Assembly: GCF_025751555.1 (NCBI RefSeq)
Contig: NZ_JAOWLB010000017.1
Span: 1-64,000 of the forward strand
Reading direction: 5' to 3'
From: Ruegeria aquimaris
GTDB taxonomy: Bacteria > Pseudomonadota > Alphaproteobacteria > Rhodobacterales > Rhodobacteraceae
Length of the DNA: 64,000 nt
Positions 7,403-15,516 of the stretch are shown piece by piece (positions within the stretch are counted from its first letter, which is position 1; each line of letters begins with the position of its first letter). A model generated the notes under the pieces. The model worked only from the letters and a program-made list of their open reading frames with translations. It was not told the origin of the DNA and searched no databases. The position numbers and the translations under genes are program-made.

Positions 7403-8602
7403 TCAACCAACGCGGTCGAGAAGCTTCTTGGCGCGCCCTTCCATATCAAGGCGGGCGTCCTGCTGGGTCTTGTCGCGCGCAAGCCGAGTAATCCCCTGCA
7501 CGAAATCGAAGATGCTCTCGGGCGGGCGGCCTTCCTCCATCAGCACCTTCTCGATGATCTTGCCGGATTCGGCCTTCGAGAAACCGCGCTTGCGCAGGAA
7601 ATCCGCGCGGTCCTCGTCGCTGCGCGCCACGATCTGCTGGCGCGCCGCCTTGATGCCGTTCACGAACCCCTGCGGCGAGGAATTGGCAAACCGCGTCAAC
7701 GCGGGCGCGGCCTCATGTGCAAAGCGCGAGGCGGCGTATTTCGAGTGGCGGATCTTGATCTCCTGGAAATCCTCGACGCCCCACAGGTTCCGGTTCTGGC
7801 ACACCGCCCGCAAGTAGAAGCTCGCCATGCCGAGGGTCTTTGCCCCCACCTCGGAGTTCCAGCAGTAGAATCCCCGGAAGTAGAGGTCGGGCGAGCCGTC
7901 CGCCAGCTTGCCCGCTTCAATCGGATTGCGATCGTCGACCAGGAACAAGAAGACATCGCGGTCCGAGGCGTAGAGCGTGGTCGTGTCGCGGCTGATCTCG
8001 ACATCGGGGTTGTAGACCCCGGTCGACCAATCCAGCACACCCGGCACCTTCCAACGCGTATCGCCCGTACCATTGCCCGCGATGCGCTGCACCGCCTCGA
8101 CAAGCTCGAAGTCATGGATGCGGCCGTAGTCGGGACCGGTCACGGCGCGCAGTTCCGTGCGGCCATCCTCGGTCTCGAAGGTCTTCACCTGCTCGGCGCG
8201 GTGGTTGGTCAAACCGTATTGCAGGTTGATCCCCGCCAGAGGAGCAGGCAGCTGCCGCAGGTAGGAGGCCGGAGCGCCGACAATGCTGGCGAGCTGGCCG
8301 AAGGCCCAGTGTGTGGGCGCTACGGGTTCCTGCGCTTTCGGCAAGACCAGGTGCAATCGCTCGGCGCTGTCGCGCGTTGCCTCGACACGGATGTCGGCTG
8401 TCTGAACCACCCTGCTGCGGCTGCGCTCGGAGCGACCTTTCACATTGGCCCAGAGATCGTCGAGCGACAGATACCGCTCGTCATCCGGCCGATTGAACCA
8501 TTCGGACGACACCCGCCCGTTCCGCTCGCCCCGGCTTGCATCCACTTTCCAGCCAACAGCCCGCGCCGGCTGAACCGGATCCAAAACTTCCACAACGCCC
8601 AT
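7403..8602 (-). CDS. DUF932 phage/plasmid-like protein
   Basis: A 399-residue protein of the DUF932 family, common on phages and conjugative plasmids. Recognisable segments are WAFGQLASIVGAPASYLRQLP, RAVTGPDYGRIHDFELVEA, DRDVFLFLVDD and FRGFYCWNSEVGAKTLG. The role of the family is unproven; it is often linked with plasmid or phage DNA protection functions. The start at 8602 is selected because GGAGGA lies 6 bp upstream; an ATG two codons earlier overlaps this box. It diverges from the XRE regulator gene, and a hairpin follows its stop. Confidence 0.8.
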   Translation of the reverse strand: MGVVEVLDPVQPARAVGWKVDASRGERNGRVSSEWFNRPDDERYLSLDDLWANVKGRSERSRSRVVQTADIRVEATRDSAERLHLVLPKAQEPVAPTHWAFGQLASIVGAPASYLRQLPAPLAGINLQYGLTNHRAEQVKTFETEDGRTELRAVTGPDYGRIHDFELVEAVQRIAGNGTGDTRWKVPGVLDWSTGVYNPDVEISRDTTTLYASDRDVFLFLVDDRNPIEAGKLADGSPDLYFRGFYCWNSEVGAKTLGMASFYLRAVCQNRNLWGVEDFQEIKIRHSKYAASRFAHEAAPALTRFANSSPQGFVNGIKAARQQIVARSDEDRADFLRKRGFSKAESGKIIEKVLMEEGRPPESIFDFVQGITRLARDKTQQDARLDMEGRAKKLLDRVG

Positions 8603-8929
8603 CGGCATTCCTCCGTGACAGACGCTGGAAGCCACTCTCCCAGTCTCCAACCTGTCGCAAAGGAACCATCCTTGCTCTGACTCTCTAACCCATGACTCGA
8701 CTTCAATCGATTTAGACTGACAGCTTGAACTGCCGCAGTGCGTGATACGCGGAAGTATCATGTCGAGCGACGTCAACCTCGGAACGTCGTACCAAGGCAT
8801 CAGCAGCAGAGACATTCCTTTATCTGACGATATCTTACCTCGCCTTTTTTCAGTCTATCTAATTAATTTTGATTCTGGATTTATAGGTATTTCCGTATCA
8901 CTTTTATCTCCAGAGACTTGGAGGATGTC
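8603..8929. other. AT-rich divergent promoter region
   Basis: A 327-bp spacer between the DUF932 start (minus) and the XRE regulator start (plus). The stretch 8815-8910 is markedly AT-rich compared with its surroundings and probably holds the promoter of the XRE unit. I found no convincing -35/-10 pair or palindrome. Confidence 0.4.
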
Positions 8930-9913
8930 ATGACCATACCCATTCACCCTGAAGCACTAAAAGCGCAGCGCTCGCGCAAGCGCTGGACACAGGAAGAGCT
9001 TTGCGAAGCAACAAGCGGCCCGAACAAGGTCAGCCTTCCCACCATCAAGAGGATCGAGAGCACAAAAGAAGATTTCTATCCCGCTCAAGATCGGGTGGCA
9101 CTGACGCTTGCGAAGGTACTCGGAGTCAGCACCGAAGAGCTCGGCAAAGAACCGACCGAGCGCGCGCAACTTGAAGAATCGCTTCGCAAGGTGGGCTACC
9201 GCCCGCTGCGCACTATGATCGACGCCGAGACGGCGCTCGCGTTTAACATGGTGCAGGACATCTACGGCATCCCGATCCGCTCACAGATCGAGATGGCGCC
9301 GCTCTTCATGACTCTGCTGGCTGAAGGTAGTCTTGCTTGGCGCCGCGAGCGCGTCAAAGCGATCGAAGAAGCCTCGGAAGCGCTACAAGGCCTCGGCGGC
9401 GGCCATTCCTCTTATGTTTATACAGCGTGGCGGATAGACGCAGGTACTGCGGCCGAGCGCAAGTCCATTGAAAAAAAGGACTTCTTTGGTATCGACGTTT
9501 CTGAAGAAGCTTTTGATTGCGGCTACGATAGATCGCAAAACAATCCCTTCGCCGACTACCTGCAGGACTTTGCGAAAGAAGTGGGCGCGAAAAACATTCG
9601 CTTCGATGCGGACTTCGGATGGAAGACAAGTGAGGGACTTCCGAACTACCGCATCGGCGCTGAGATCATCGACCATCTAACCGACGATGATCCCGATGCC
9701 GAGTACGCGCTTCTGCGCGGCCACGTGCGGATGAAGGACATCCCTGAAGAGCTCATGGGCGACAAAAAGAAAGAAGAGCGCGTTGCGTGGATGATCGCAC
9801 AGATACCTGAAGAGGAACTCGCAGTACGCAAGGCAGAGCGTGATAGCCTAATGTCCCTGCTCGATACTATCGATCTTCCCACAACATTCCCCAAGGGAGG
9901 CAACGATGACTGA
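8930..9913 (+). CDS. XRE-family transcriptional regulator with large C-terminal domain
   Basis: A 327-residue cytoplasmic protein. Residues about 8-70 form a Cro/CI-type helix-turn-helix (LKAQRSRKRWTQEELCEAT, LPTIKRIEST, LTLAKVLGVSTEELG). The remaining 250 residues are of unknown fold, acidic and helical, larger than in a simple repressor. The ATG at 8930 is preceded by GGAGG; a longer start at 8918 lacks a site. The stop overlaps the next start by 8 bp, so the three genes 8930-10714 form one operon. It could be the antitoxin or regulator for the DUF4258-like gene. Lower GC than neighbours suggests acquisition. Confidence 0.75.
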   Translation: MTIPIHPEALKAQRSRKRWTQEELCEATSGPNKVSLPTIKRIESTKEDFYPAQDRVALTLAKVLGVSTEELGKEPTERAQLEESLRKVGYRPLRTMIDAETALAFNMVQDIYGIPIRSQIEMAPLFMTLLAEGSLAWRRERVKAIEEASEALQGLGGGHSSYVYTAWRIDAGTAAERKSIEKKDFFGIDVSEEAFDCGYDRSQNNPFADYLQDFAKEVGAKNIRFDADFGWKTSEGLPNYRIGAEIIDHLTDDDPDAEYALLRGHVRMKDIPEELMGDKKKEERVAWMIAQIPEEELAVRKAERDSLMSLLDTIDLPTTFPKGGNDD

Positions 9914-10196
9914 ACTAGCCCTCACACATCACGCCCAAGCACGCATGCGCCAGCGCGGGTTCAAGGAGGAGGACGCCGATTTGGTCTACCGTGTCGGCAC
10001 CCGGGTGGCGGATGATGCTTTTCTTCTGACCGACAAGGATGCTGCCCGTGCCATCCGCAAACGCAAACAAGAAATTCAGCAACTCGAGCGGCTGCGTGGA
10101 AGCCAAGTAATCGTCGAGGGAGAGACGCTTATCACCCTCTATCACGCGACGCAGCGCACGCGTCGTAGCCATCGAAAGTCTTGGAGGCACTTATGA
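9906..10196 (+). CDS. DUF4258-like small basic protein
   Basis: A 96-residue basic protein. The start LTHHAQARMRQRGF and the ending VEGETLITLYHATQ match the pattern H-A-x-x-R-M-x-x-R-G-F ... T-L-Y of DUF4258 proteins, a RelE/BrnT-like small fold often encoded next to HTH antitoxins. The C-terminus is Arg/Lys-rich (RRSHRKSW). It overlaps the XRE gene by 8 bp and the next gene by 4 bp. A toxin role is plausible but unproven. Confidence 0.55.
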   Translation: MTELALTHHAQARMRQRGFKEEDADLVYRVGTRVADDAFLLTDKDAARAIRKRKQEIQQLERLRGSQVIVEGETLITLYHATQRTRRSHRKSWRHL

Positions 10197-10714
10197 CACC
10201 TGCAACACAAGAACCAACCGTGTTGGTTCGAATGCCCGTACATCTCGTCGACGCTATCCTCAAGATGCGGGACAGTCTTGATCGGGATCTCATGGCAAGC
10301 TTGGCAGCGAGCATCGCCGGTGACGCCAATGTGAAAATCAAGGAAACTGGCACGCTGCCGAAGCCCTTGAACGAGCCGCGCCACCACAAATACAAAGCCG
10401 AGTATCTTGGCGTGAGTATCGGAGGCCGTACGCTCCCCGATGTATTTGCCGCAATCGTGGACTTGACCGCCGAAATTGCGCCTGAGGCCCTTGAGAGGCT
10501 CGCCGATATGAGAGCCCGATCCAGACGCTACGTCGCACGTAACCCCGAGGCTATTCATCCCGGAAACAAAGAGCTCCCGACCAAACGCACGACTTCTGGC
10601 TGGTGGATCAGCAAAAACATAGGCCAAGAAGACCTAATGCGCGCACTGAAGGCGCTTTGCGATGCCAGTGGCCTTCGGTTTGGAACTGACGTGAGGTTTA
10701 TCGTTCAGTCTTGA
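10193..10714 (+). CDS. SeqA-like DNA-binding protein (tentative)
   Basis: A 173-residue protein. Residues 10-45 resemble a short ribbon or helix oligomerisation segment, and residues 81-160 align by eye with the C-terminal domain of E. coli SeqA. The helix LPDVFAAIVDLTAEIAPEAL precedes RSRRYVA (109-115; SeqA RTRVYFA). Then come a GN pair (124-125; SeqA GNQTKPK) and WWISKN (137-142; SeqA YWVITN, the hemimethylated GATC contact loop). SeqA sequesters replication origins in gammaproteobacteria; a homologue on an alphaproteobacterial plasmid would be unusual. The ATG has TGGAGG 8 bp upstream. It is the last gene of the XRE operon, and a hairpin follows. The homology is an inference from a remembered sequence. 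Confidence 0.5.
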   Translation: MTPATQEPTVLVRMPVHLVDAILKMRDSLDRDLMASLAASIAGDANVKIKETGTLPKPLNEPRHHKYKAEYLGVSIGGRTLPDVFAAIVDLTAEIAPEALERLADMRARSRRYVARNPEAIHPGNKELPTKRTTSGWWISKNIGQEDLMRALKALCDASGLRFGTDVRFIVQS

Positions 10715-10726
10715 ACTTGGCCGTTT

Positions 10727-10746
10727 CCGGCGGGTTGCCCCGCCGG
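10727..10746. terminator. Bidirectional hairpin between convergent genes
   Basis: Arms CCGGCGGG and CCCGCCGG with a 4-nt loop lie between the end of the SeqA-like gene (plus) and the end of ssb (minus), a suitable shared terminator. No long T-run. Confidence 0.5.
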
Positions 10747-10767
10747 GTCCGGGGGAAACCCCGTTCC

Positions 10768-11172
10768 TCAGAACGGGATCTCATCGTCGCGGTCGACCAG
10801 CTCGGGGTTTTCGTTCTCGGCCGACTTCGGGCGGCTCAGGAAGTCGACCTTCTCGGCGATGATCTCGCAACCGTAGCGGTCGTTCCCCATGCTGTCGATC
10901 CACTTGGTGTAGTGGATGCGGCCGTGGACGAGGACCTTCATGCCCTTTTCGCAATGCTCGGCGACCGTCTTGCCGAGACCGTTGAAGCAGGTGATGCGGT
11001 GCCATTCGGTGTCCATGACCCGGTAGCCGTTCTCGTCGCGCATTACACGGCCTTCCGAGAGGCGGGGACGCGAGGTGGCGAGGCTGAAGTTGGTGATCTT
11101 GGTGCCGCTCTGGGTGGTGCGGACTTCGGGGGTCTGACCGATGTTGCCGGCGAGGATGACGATGTTCTGCAT
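10768..11172 (-). CDS. ssb: Single-stranded DNA-binding protein
   Basis: A 134-residue SSB with the standard OB-fold: MQNIVILAGNIGQTPEVR at the start, then TNFSLATSR, DTEWHRITCF, AEHCEKGMKVLVHGRI and the acidic tip DRDDEIPF, which recruits partner proteins. It coats single-stranded DNA during replication and conjugal entry. The start at 11172 has AGGAG 6 bp upstream. Plasmid-borne ssb genes often belong to the leading region of conjugative plasmids, which fits the neighbouring DarB-like, DUF932 and ParB-like genes. Confidence 0.95.
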   Translation of the reverse strand: MQNIVILAGNIGQTPEVRTTQSGTKITNFSLATSRPRLSEGRVMRDENGYRVMDTEWHRITCFNGLGKTVAEHCEKGMKVLVHGRIHYTKWIDSMGNDRYGCEIIAEKVDFLSRPKSAENENPELVDRDDEIPF

Positions 11173-11599
11173 GATAAGCTCCTGTGTTTCCTGTCTTCGG
11201 GACCGTCCCTTCGACAAGACCCTGAAAAAGCCCGTCGGGCGACGCGTGCACGGTGGACAGCATGGACACCGGACACCCCCAGAGGACCGGGGTGGAGCGG
11301 GCAGGACGCCAACGGCGGCCAACACGGCCCGGACTGACGCGGGGTTGCGCGCAGGAGACCAAACGGGATTAGGGGATTGTCAGTCGAAGGGATGGCCCAG
11401 GAGACAGAGATGCGGGGAGAGCGCATGCCAGACCCTGACATCCCGGCAACCGGGACAGCCTGACCCCCAGTCCAGCACCTCCTTGGGGACGAAAGCGGCG
11501 ATCACAAGCCTCCGCCACCCCTGCCCGCCTTCCGGGAGTTGCGGCACCCTGCCGCGACGGGCTATCGGTACCGGAGCATTCAGGACACGGTTCGCACCA
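11173..11599. other. Intergenic region, nothing recognised
   Basis: About 430 bp between the divergent ssb start and the H-NS-like reading frame. Open frames here are arginine- and proline-rich shadow sequences. The ssb promoter must lie near 11180-11260, but no convincing hexamer pair or repeat was found. Confidence 0.4.
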
Positions 11600-11920
11600 A
11601 TGGCTGATCACGATCTCGAGGCACTGTCGCTCAGCGAGCTGAAGAAAATGTAGAAGGACGTCGCCAAGGCGATTGCCACCTTTGAGGATCGGCAGAAGGT
11701 GAAAGCCCGCGCCAAGGTGGAAGCTCTCGCCCAGGAACTGGGCTACACCCTCGCCGAACTTGTCGGCACCGAGACGAAATCCTCGCGTTCGCCTGCAGCA
11801 CCGAAACACCGGCACCCTGAGAACCCGGCGCTCACCTGGTCAGGCCGAGGACGCAAACCGCAGTGGTTCGTGGAAGCCCTGGAAGCAGGAAAGACCGCGA
11901 GCGATCTGGCCATCAGTTGA
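11600..11920 (+). pseudogene. H-NS-family gene interrupted by an in-frame TAG
   Basis: The frame from ATG 11600 reads as a 106-residue H-NS-family nucleoid protein. It has an N-terminal coiled coil (LEALSLSELKKM, then KDVAKAIATFEDRQK) and a complete C-terminal DNA-binding motif (PENPALTWSGRGRKPQWF). Codon 18 is TAG (11651-11653), exactly where relatives have a Gln codon (LKKMQKDVAKAI-type), so one C-to-T change explains it. Otherwise the frame is intact to its TGA. The product would be silenced unless the amber codon is suppressed or translation restarts at the GTG at 11699, which would give a 73-residue DNA-binding fragment lacking the oligomerisation helix. H-NS-like proteins normally silence AT-rich acquired DNA. 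Confidence 0.75.
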
Positions 11921-12065
11921 AGGCTTGGTCTACGCGATCGGCCCAGAGCGGCAGTTCGCCTCCCAGCCGAGCGCTGCCACGCAGCTTCACAGAACCGGTC
12001 ATTCGTCCATCGCGCAGCATTTTTGGTGGGTGCGGGTCGGCGGAGCGGCAACAAGCTGACCTTGA

Positions 12066-14174
12066 TCAAAGCGGTGGTAGCTTCAGGCGGTCCCTATATA
12101 CTCCGATGCGTTTGCGAGCACGATCCACGACGTCCCCGTAGAAAAGAAGTTCCGAGTACAGCTGCCCAAGTGTAGCCTGGCTTTTCGGCTCCTTCACGTC
12201 GTCGGTGCTGAAGAAGCCGTTCTCACCGGGCAAGCGATTGTAGCCTCTCAGGCGGATCGGATTGATGGTATCCCCTATCAGGTATCCGTAGAACTTCTTC
12301 AGCCTTCCGTTGGACTTCGCGGCCAAGAGTGTGGCGTATTCCATCAGGTCGTTGTCGTGCTCGTCGAGACTGACGCCGGGCGCCTTGAACTCGACGATCA
12401 CAACGGAGCCTTCCTCGTGGAACAGCGCTATATCCGGGCGGCAGCCCCCGTTCTCCTCACCTATCCGGTTTAGCAACTCGCCAACGGCATCATCGACGTC
12501 GGCTTCAAAGAGGCTTTGGCCATTGTCCCATTTGATCTGGTTCAGCGGCATGTCAGAGGCGATGTAGTCGTAGTAGTGGTACTCCTCGCTGAGCAACCAG
12601 ACGTCGTGGTCCGAGACATCCTCGCTGTCCTTCCGCATCGGGAAGAAGATGCTGTGGATCAGGGCCTCGTTTTTGCGGCGCTTTCCGTCGGGTAGTTCGG
12701 TCTGGACGTTGAGGCCCTGTTTCACGGCCAAGTCCAGCACGTCGATCAATGCTGACCTGCGAACAACCAGCTGCGAAAGGTTGGCCATGTCTATCGTCTT
12801 GAGCGAGGAGGCGAATTCCCACGAAAGATCGTCGATCTTGCGTCGGAAGTCATCGCTGTCCGGGGCGAGGCCCTTGATGGCCTCCTTCATGGCCGAGAGG
12901 CTGGACGTCTCGTTGACCACCTGCTCCTGAAGGTTCGTCAAGACACGCTTCGCGACCTCGTTCGGGGTGTCCCCGAACTTCACGCGCGTGTTCGAGTACG
13001 AGAGCATCTCCTCAGACACGCCGAAGTCCTTCGCCACGTCTTTCACGATAGTGTCCCTGGACCAATCCGGTGGCGTTATGAGCTCCTGTACCTTGTCGTC
13101 GAGAACCGAGAATATGTCTTCGAACGTAATCTGCATCCCTCCGAAGAGGTCGCCTGAGCCGTCGTCCAATGGAATCTTATCGAACCCATCGCGCTGCTCG
13201 TTCACACCATCATCCAACAGGGCCCCCTCGATCAGGACAATGTGGTAATGACCGTCAATCGCATTGTTTTCGAGCGTCTTGGTCTTGAGGTAACGACCAG
13301 TGATGAGCTCAGCGATCGATGCCTTCGCACACAAACCTATGATGTTGCGAGGCAACGGGTACTGCGTCTCGTCCAGCTTGTAGTGCGTTATGGTGAAGTC
13401 GGCTGACACCTTTTCCTTACCTTCGACGTGTTCGACGGTAATCGACGTCACGGACGTGTGCTCGGGGATATCCGCGGGCGTCAGGGTCTTTTCAGACTTG
13501 TTGCCCCCGAGGTCACTGACGAACTTGATCCGGAAGTCGCCGAGGTCATCCTTAAGGCTGACGAACCTTTGCAGCAGGTTGAAGAGAACGTGCTGTCGGA
13601 TCGCCTCGGCAGTGAACGTCCTGTGCACGCTGGCGACGGATAGGATGGTCTCGCGCAGCTTCGGCACCACGTGCGAAAGTCGTATATGGGTCCCGACTTC
13701 GCCGGTGTCCCGATCCTCTACCGTGAAATCGGTCTCTTCGATGGTCTTTCGGTCGCGCAGAAAAGGCAGTGAGACATGCTTAAGCCCGTCTCCCTCTCTG
13801 TAGGTTGATGATAGTGACACCGCCGTGAAATGGTGGAAGAACTGGACGCGACCCGTTCCCTTGCACTTCCCAATGCCAGGGATGTTGAGGTCGTCCTTGT
13901 AGGAGGTGTCCTTAGTCAGGAAGGCCTTGCGCTGCTCTGGCCCAAGACCGCAACCGTTGTCCTCGCAGGTGATCTCAAGCTCGAACACCTCGCCGAGCAA
14001 GTCCGCTTTCGTAGCTTTCACCTTGAGCGTCACTTCCAGGGCAACCGCGTCGGCCTCATCCCTCTTTCGGATCAGGAACGCGTCGATCGAGTTCGCCAGT
14101 AGCTCATCCACGACCACCAATGGATTCTTACTGATGCGCGTGTTTTTTAGGCTACCGCGGATATCCAGCGTCAC
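12066..14174 (-). CDS. GHKL ATPase fused to a PD-(D/E)XK-like nuclease domain
   Basis: A 702-residue cytoplasmic protein. The N-terminus is a GHKL (Hsp90/MutL-type) ATPase: N-box with E24 and N28 (VDELLANSIDAF), D72-x-G-x-G (EDNGCGLG) and a glycine lid at residues 100-108 (GIGKCKGTG). The middle, about 180-480, is helical. The C-terminus (500-640) has an ordered E503-x3-H507, a PDIALF strand with D581 and VEFK (E595, K597), fitting a PD-(D/E)XK nuclease. Such ATPase-nuclease fusions are candidate single-gene anti-phage systems. It is monocistronic, flanked by a dead H-NS-like gene and a small membrane protein, and looks less GC-rich than the backbone. ATPase call firm; nuclease likely; defence role inferred. 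Confidence 0.7.
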   Translation of the reverse strand: MTLDIRGSLKNTRISKNPLVVVDELLANSIDAFLIRKRDEADAVALEVTLKVKATKADLLGEVFELEITCEDNGCGLGPEQRKAFLTKDTSYKDDLNIPGIGKCKGTGRVQFFHHFTAVSLSSTYREGDGLKHVSLPFLRDRKTIEETDFTVEDRDTGEVGTHIRLSHVVPKLRETILSVASVHRTFTAEAIRQHVLFNLLQRFVSLKDDLGDFRIKFVSDLGGNKSEKTLTPADIPEHTSVTSITVEHVEGKEKVSADFTITHYKLDETQYPLPRNIIGLCAKASIAELITGRYLKTKTLENNAIDGHYHIVLIEGALLDDGVNEQRDGFDKIPLDDGSGDLFGGMQITFEDIFSVLDDKVQELITPPDWSRDTIVKDVAKDFGVSEEMLSYSNTRVKFGDTPNEVAKRVLTNLQEQVVNETSSLSAMKEAIKGLAPDSDDFRRKIDDLSWEFASSLKTIDMANLSQLVVRRSALIDVLDLAVKQGLNVQTELPDGKRRKNEALIHSIFFPMRKDSEDVSDHDVWLLSEEYHYYDYIASDMPLNQIKWDNGQSLFEADVDDAVGELLNRIGEENGGCRPDIALFHEEGSVVIVEFKAPGVSLDEHDNDLMEYATLLAAKSNGRLKKFYGYLIGDTINPIRLRGYNRLPGENGFFSTDDVKEPKSQATLGQLYSELLFYGDVVDRARKRIGVYRDRLKLPPL

Positions 14175-14391
14175 TGTCGTTCCTCAATCATTTAACGATT
14201 TGTTTTTCCCACTTATCCTAGCGTGCTCTCTCCAAGTCAATTTTCGCGTGCTTGAGCCCTTGTAAGCTCTATAATCTGCGCTGGTGGCACACAGGCGTTC
14301 TTCAGATAGGTACCGCCGGTCACTCTGTCGGCGATAGGCCCGGGGGCGCACCTGCGCCTTGCCTGGGCCCTCGGGAAGTGAGGCCGAAGCC

Positions 14392-14556
14392 TCACCCGAA
14401 GGGATCGTATTCCGAGACGATCACGACCTCGTCTCCGTCGATTTCATCGGCGGGGACGGCGCCATAGGTTCCATCACCGGCCTGGAAGACGACGATCGAG
14501 ACCATGAGCGTGGCGGCGAGAGAGGCGGCGAAGGCGTGAGCATCTTTGCGGGACAT
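14392..14556 (-). CDS. Small single-span membrane protein
   Basis: A 54-residue protein. MSRKDAHAFA is followed by a hydrophobic helix (SLAATLMVSIVVF) and an acidic periplasmic tail (DEIDGDEVVIVSEYDPF). The ATG at 14556 has GGAG 9 bp upstream; the longer frame to 14637 lacks a site. No family is recognised. Confidence 0.45.
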   Translation of the reverse strand: MSRKDAHAFAASLAATLMVSIVVFQAGDGTYGAVPADEIDGDEVVIVSEYDPFG

Positions 14557-14943
14557 CTGTTTGGCTCCTGTCTTGGAGGCGGAGGACCATCCCCCGCGCG
14601 ACAGGACCCCGCAGGCCCGAAGACTGGCTGACATCACCGGGTGCGTTCGGCTCGTCCGAATCCACCCGGCGGCACGGGCTCGCCCGTAGTCCGACCCCTT
14701 TGCGGGTTGATCTCCAAGACAGGGTTTGGGGCAAGGAAGGGAATGGCGAGCGGGGGATGGTGCGACCGCTGACTGGAGCCGAGTGTCCCGCTGATGCTAT
14801 CGCTGCCAGCCTCCCGGGCAGGCTCTTGGGTGAAGATCTCTTTCCGTAATGGATTGGATCCTATGGTGCCCCGCGATCTCACAGGACAGAGTCGTGATGG
14901 GTGAGAGGCCCGCGCTTGGGCGGGCCCCTTGGATTTTACAGGC
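14557..14943. other. Intergenic region with a hairpin
   Basis: About 390 bp without a convincing gene. The one structure is a GC hairpin at 14907-14926 (GGCCCGC / GCGGGCC), 17 bp past the stop of the 15417 gene on the minus strand, taken as its terminator. The rest shows nothing recognisable. Confidence 0.4.
14907..14926 (-). terminator. Hairpin downstream of the 14944-15417 gene
   Basis: Inverted repeat GGCCCGC / GCGGGCC with a 6-nt loop located shortly after the minus-strand stop at 14944. No strong T-run, so a partly Rho-dependent terminator is likely. Confidence 0.4.
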
Positions 14944-15417
14944 TCAGGCGGCGAGTTCTGCGTTCCCTGCCCTATCGCCGTCCTCGCTGCCGACAATCTC
15001 CAGCCGCGCGTTGCGATAGCCTTCTCTGGCGATCCAGAGTTCCGCAGCCGTGACAGACTCGGCCAGGTGGAGCAGCTCCGTGCAACCGCCGAAATCCAAA
15101 AGGACACGCACCTGCCCGGGCTGTGGTTCCTCAGCGACCTCGAAGGTCAAGGCGCTATCCGCCGAATGGGTCCGCATGATCGTCACGAGTATGACCCCGT
15201 CCGAGGAGAAGTTCCCCTCGTGCAGCGTGAACGACGCCGGCGCCGTCCAGGTCCGATAGGGTCGCGGCGGCTCCTTCTTCACAAGCCGACCGACGCCGTT
15301 CGAGCGTTCCCAGGCCGCAAGCTTCTTCGTAAACCGCGCAGGCGGTTTCGGACTGTTGTCGGTGTAGCGAATGAGCGCGCCCAGGGGCGCGTCATCGAGA
15401 ATAGTGGTTGCAGACAT
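14944..15417 (-). CDS. Conserved plasmid hypothetical protein
   Basis: A 157-residue soluble protein. The N-terminal third is basic and proline-rich (KPPARFTKKLAAWERSNGVG), followed by a beta-rich segment (ASFTLHEGNFSSDGVILVTI) and an acidic strand (VRVLLDFGGCTELLHL). It is codirectional with, and downstream of, the ParB-like gene across a 99-bp gap containing a terminator-like hairpin. No family recognised. Confidence 0.6.
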   Translation of the reverse strand: MSATTILDDAPLGALIRYTDNSPKPPARFTKKLAAWERSNGVGRLVKKEPPRPYRTWTAPASFTLHEGNFSSDGVILVTIMRTHSADSALTFEVAEEPQPGQVRVLLDFGGCTELLHLAESVTAAELWIAREGYRNARLEIVGSEDGDRAGNAELAA

Positions 15418-15482
15418 GATTCCTCATCCTGAATGCGTCATTTTGCATTCATCATATTGATATTGTTGATTTTTATGTGATT

Positions 15483-15504
15483 GAGGGCGGGGAAACCCGC
15501 CCTC
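15483..15504 (-). terminator. Intrinsic terminator of the ParB-like gene
   Basis: Arms GAGGGCGGG and CCCGCCCTC with a 4-nt loop lie 12 bp after the minus-strand stop at 15517. They are followed on that strand by an AT-rich tract. Confidence 0.6.
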
Positions 15505-15516
15505 GAATGGCGCGGA

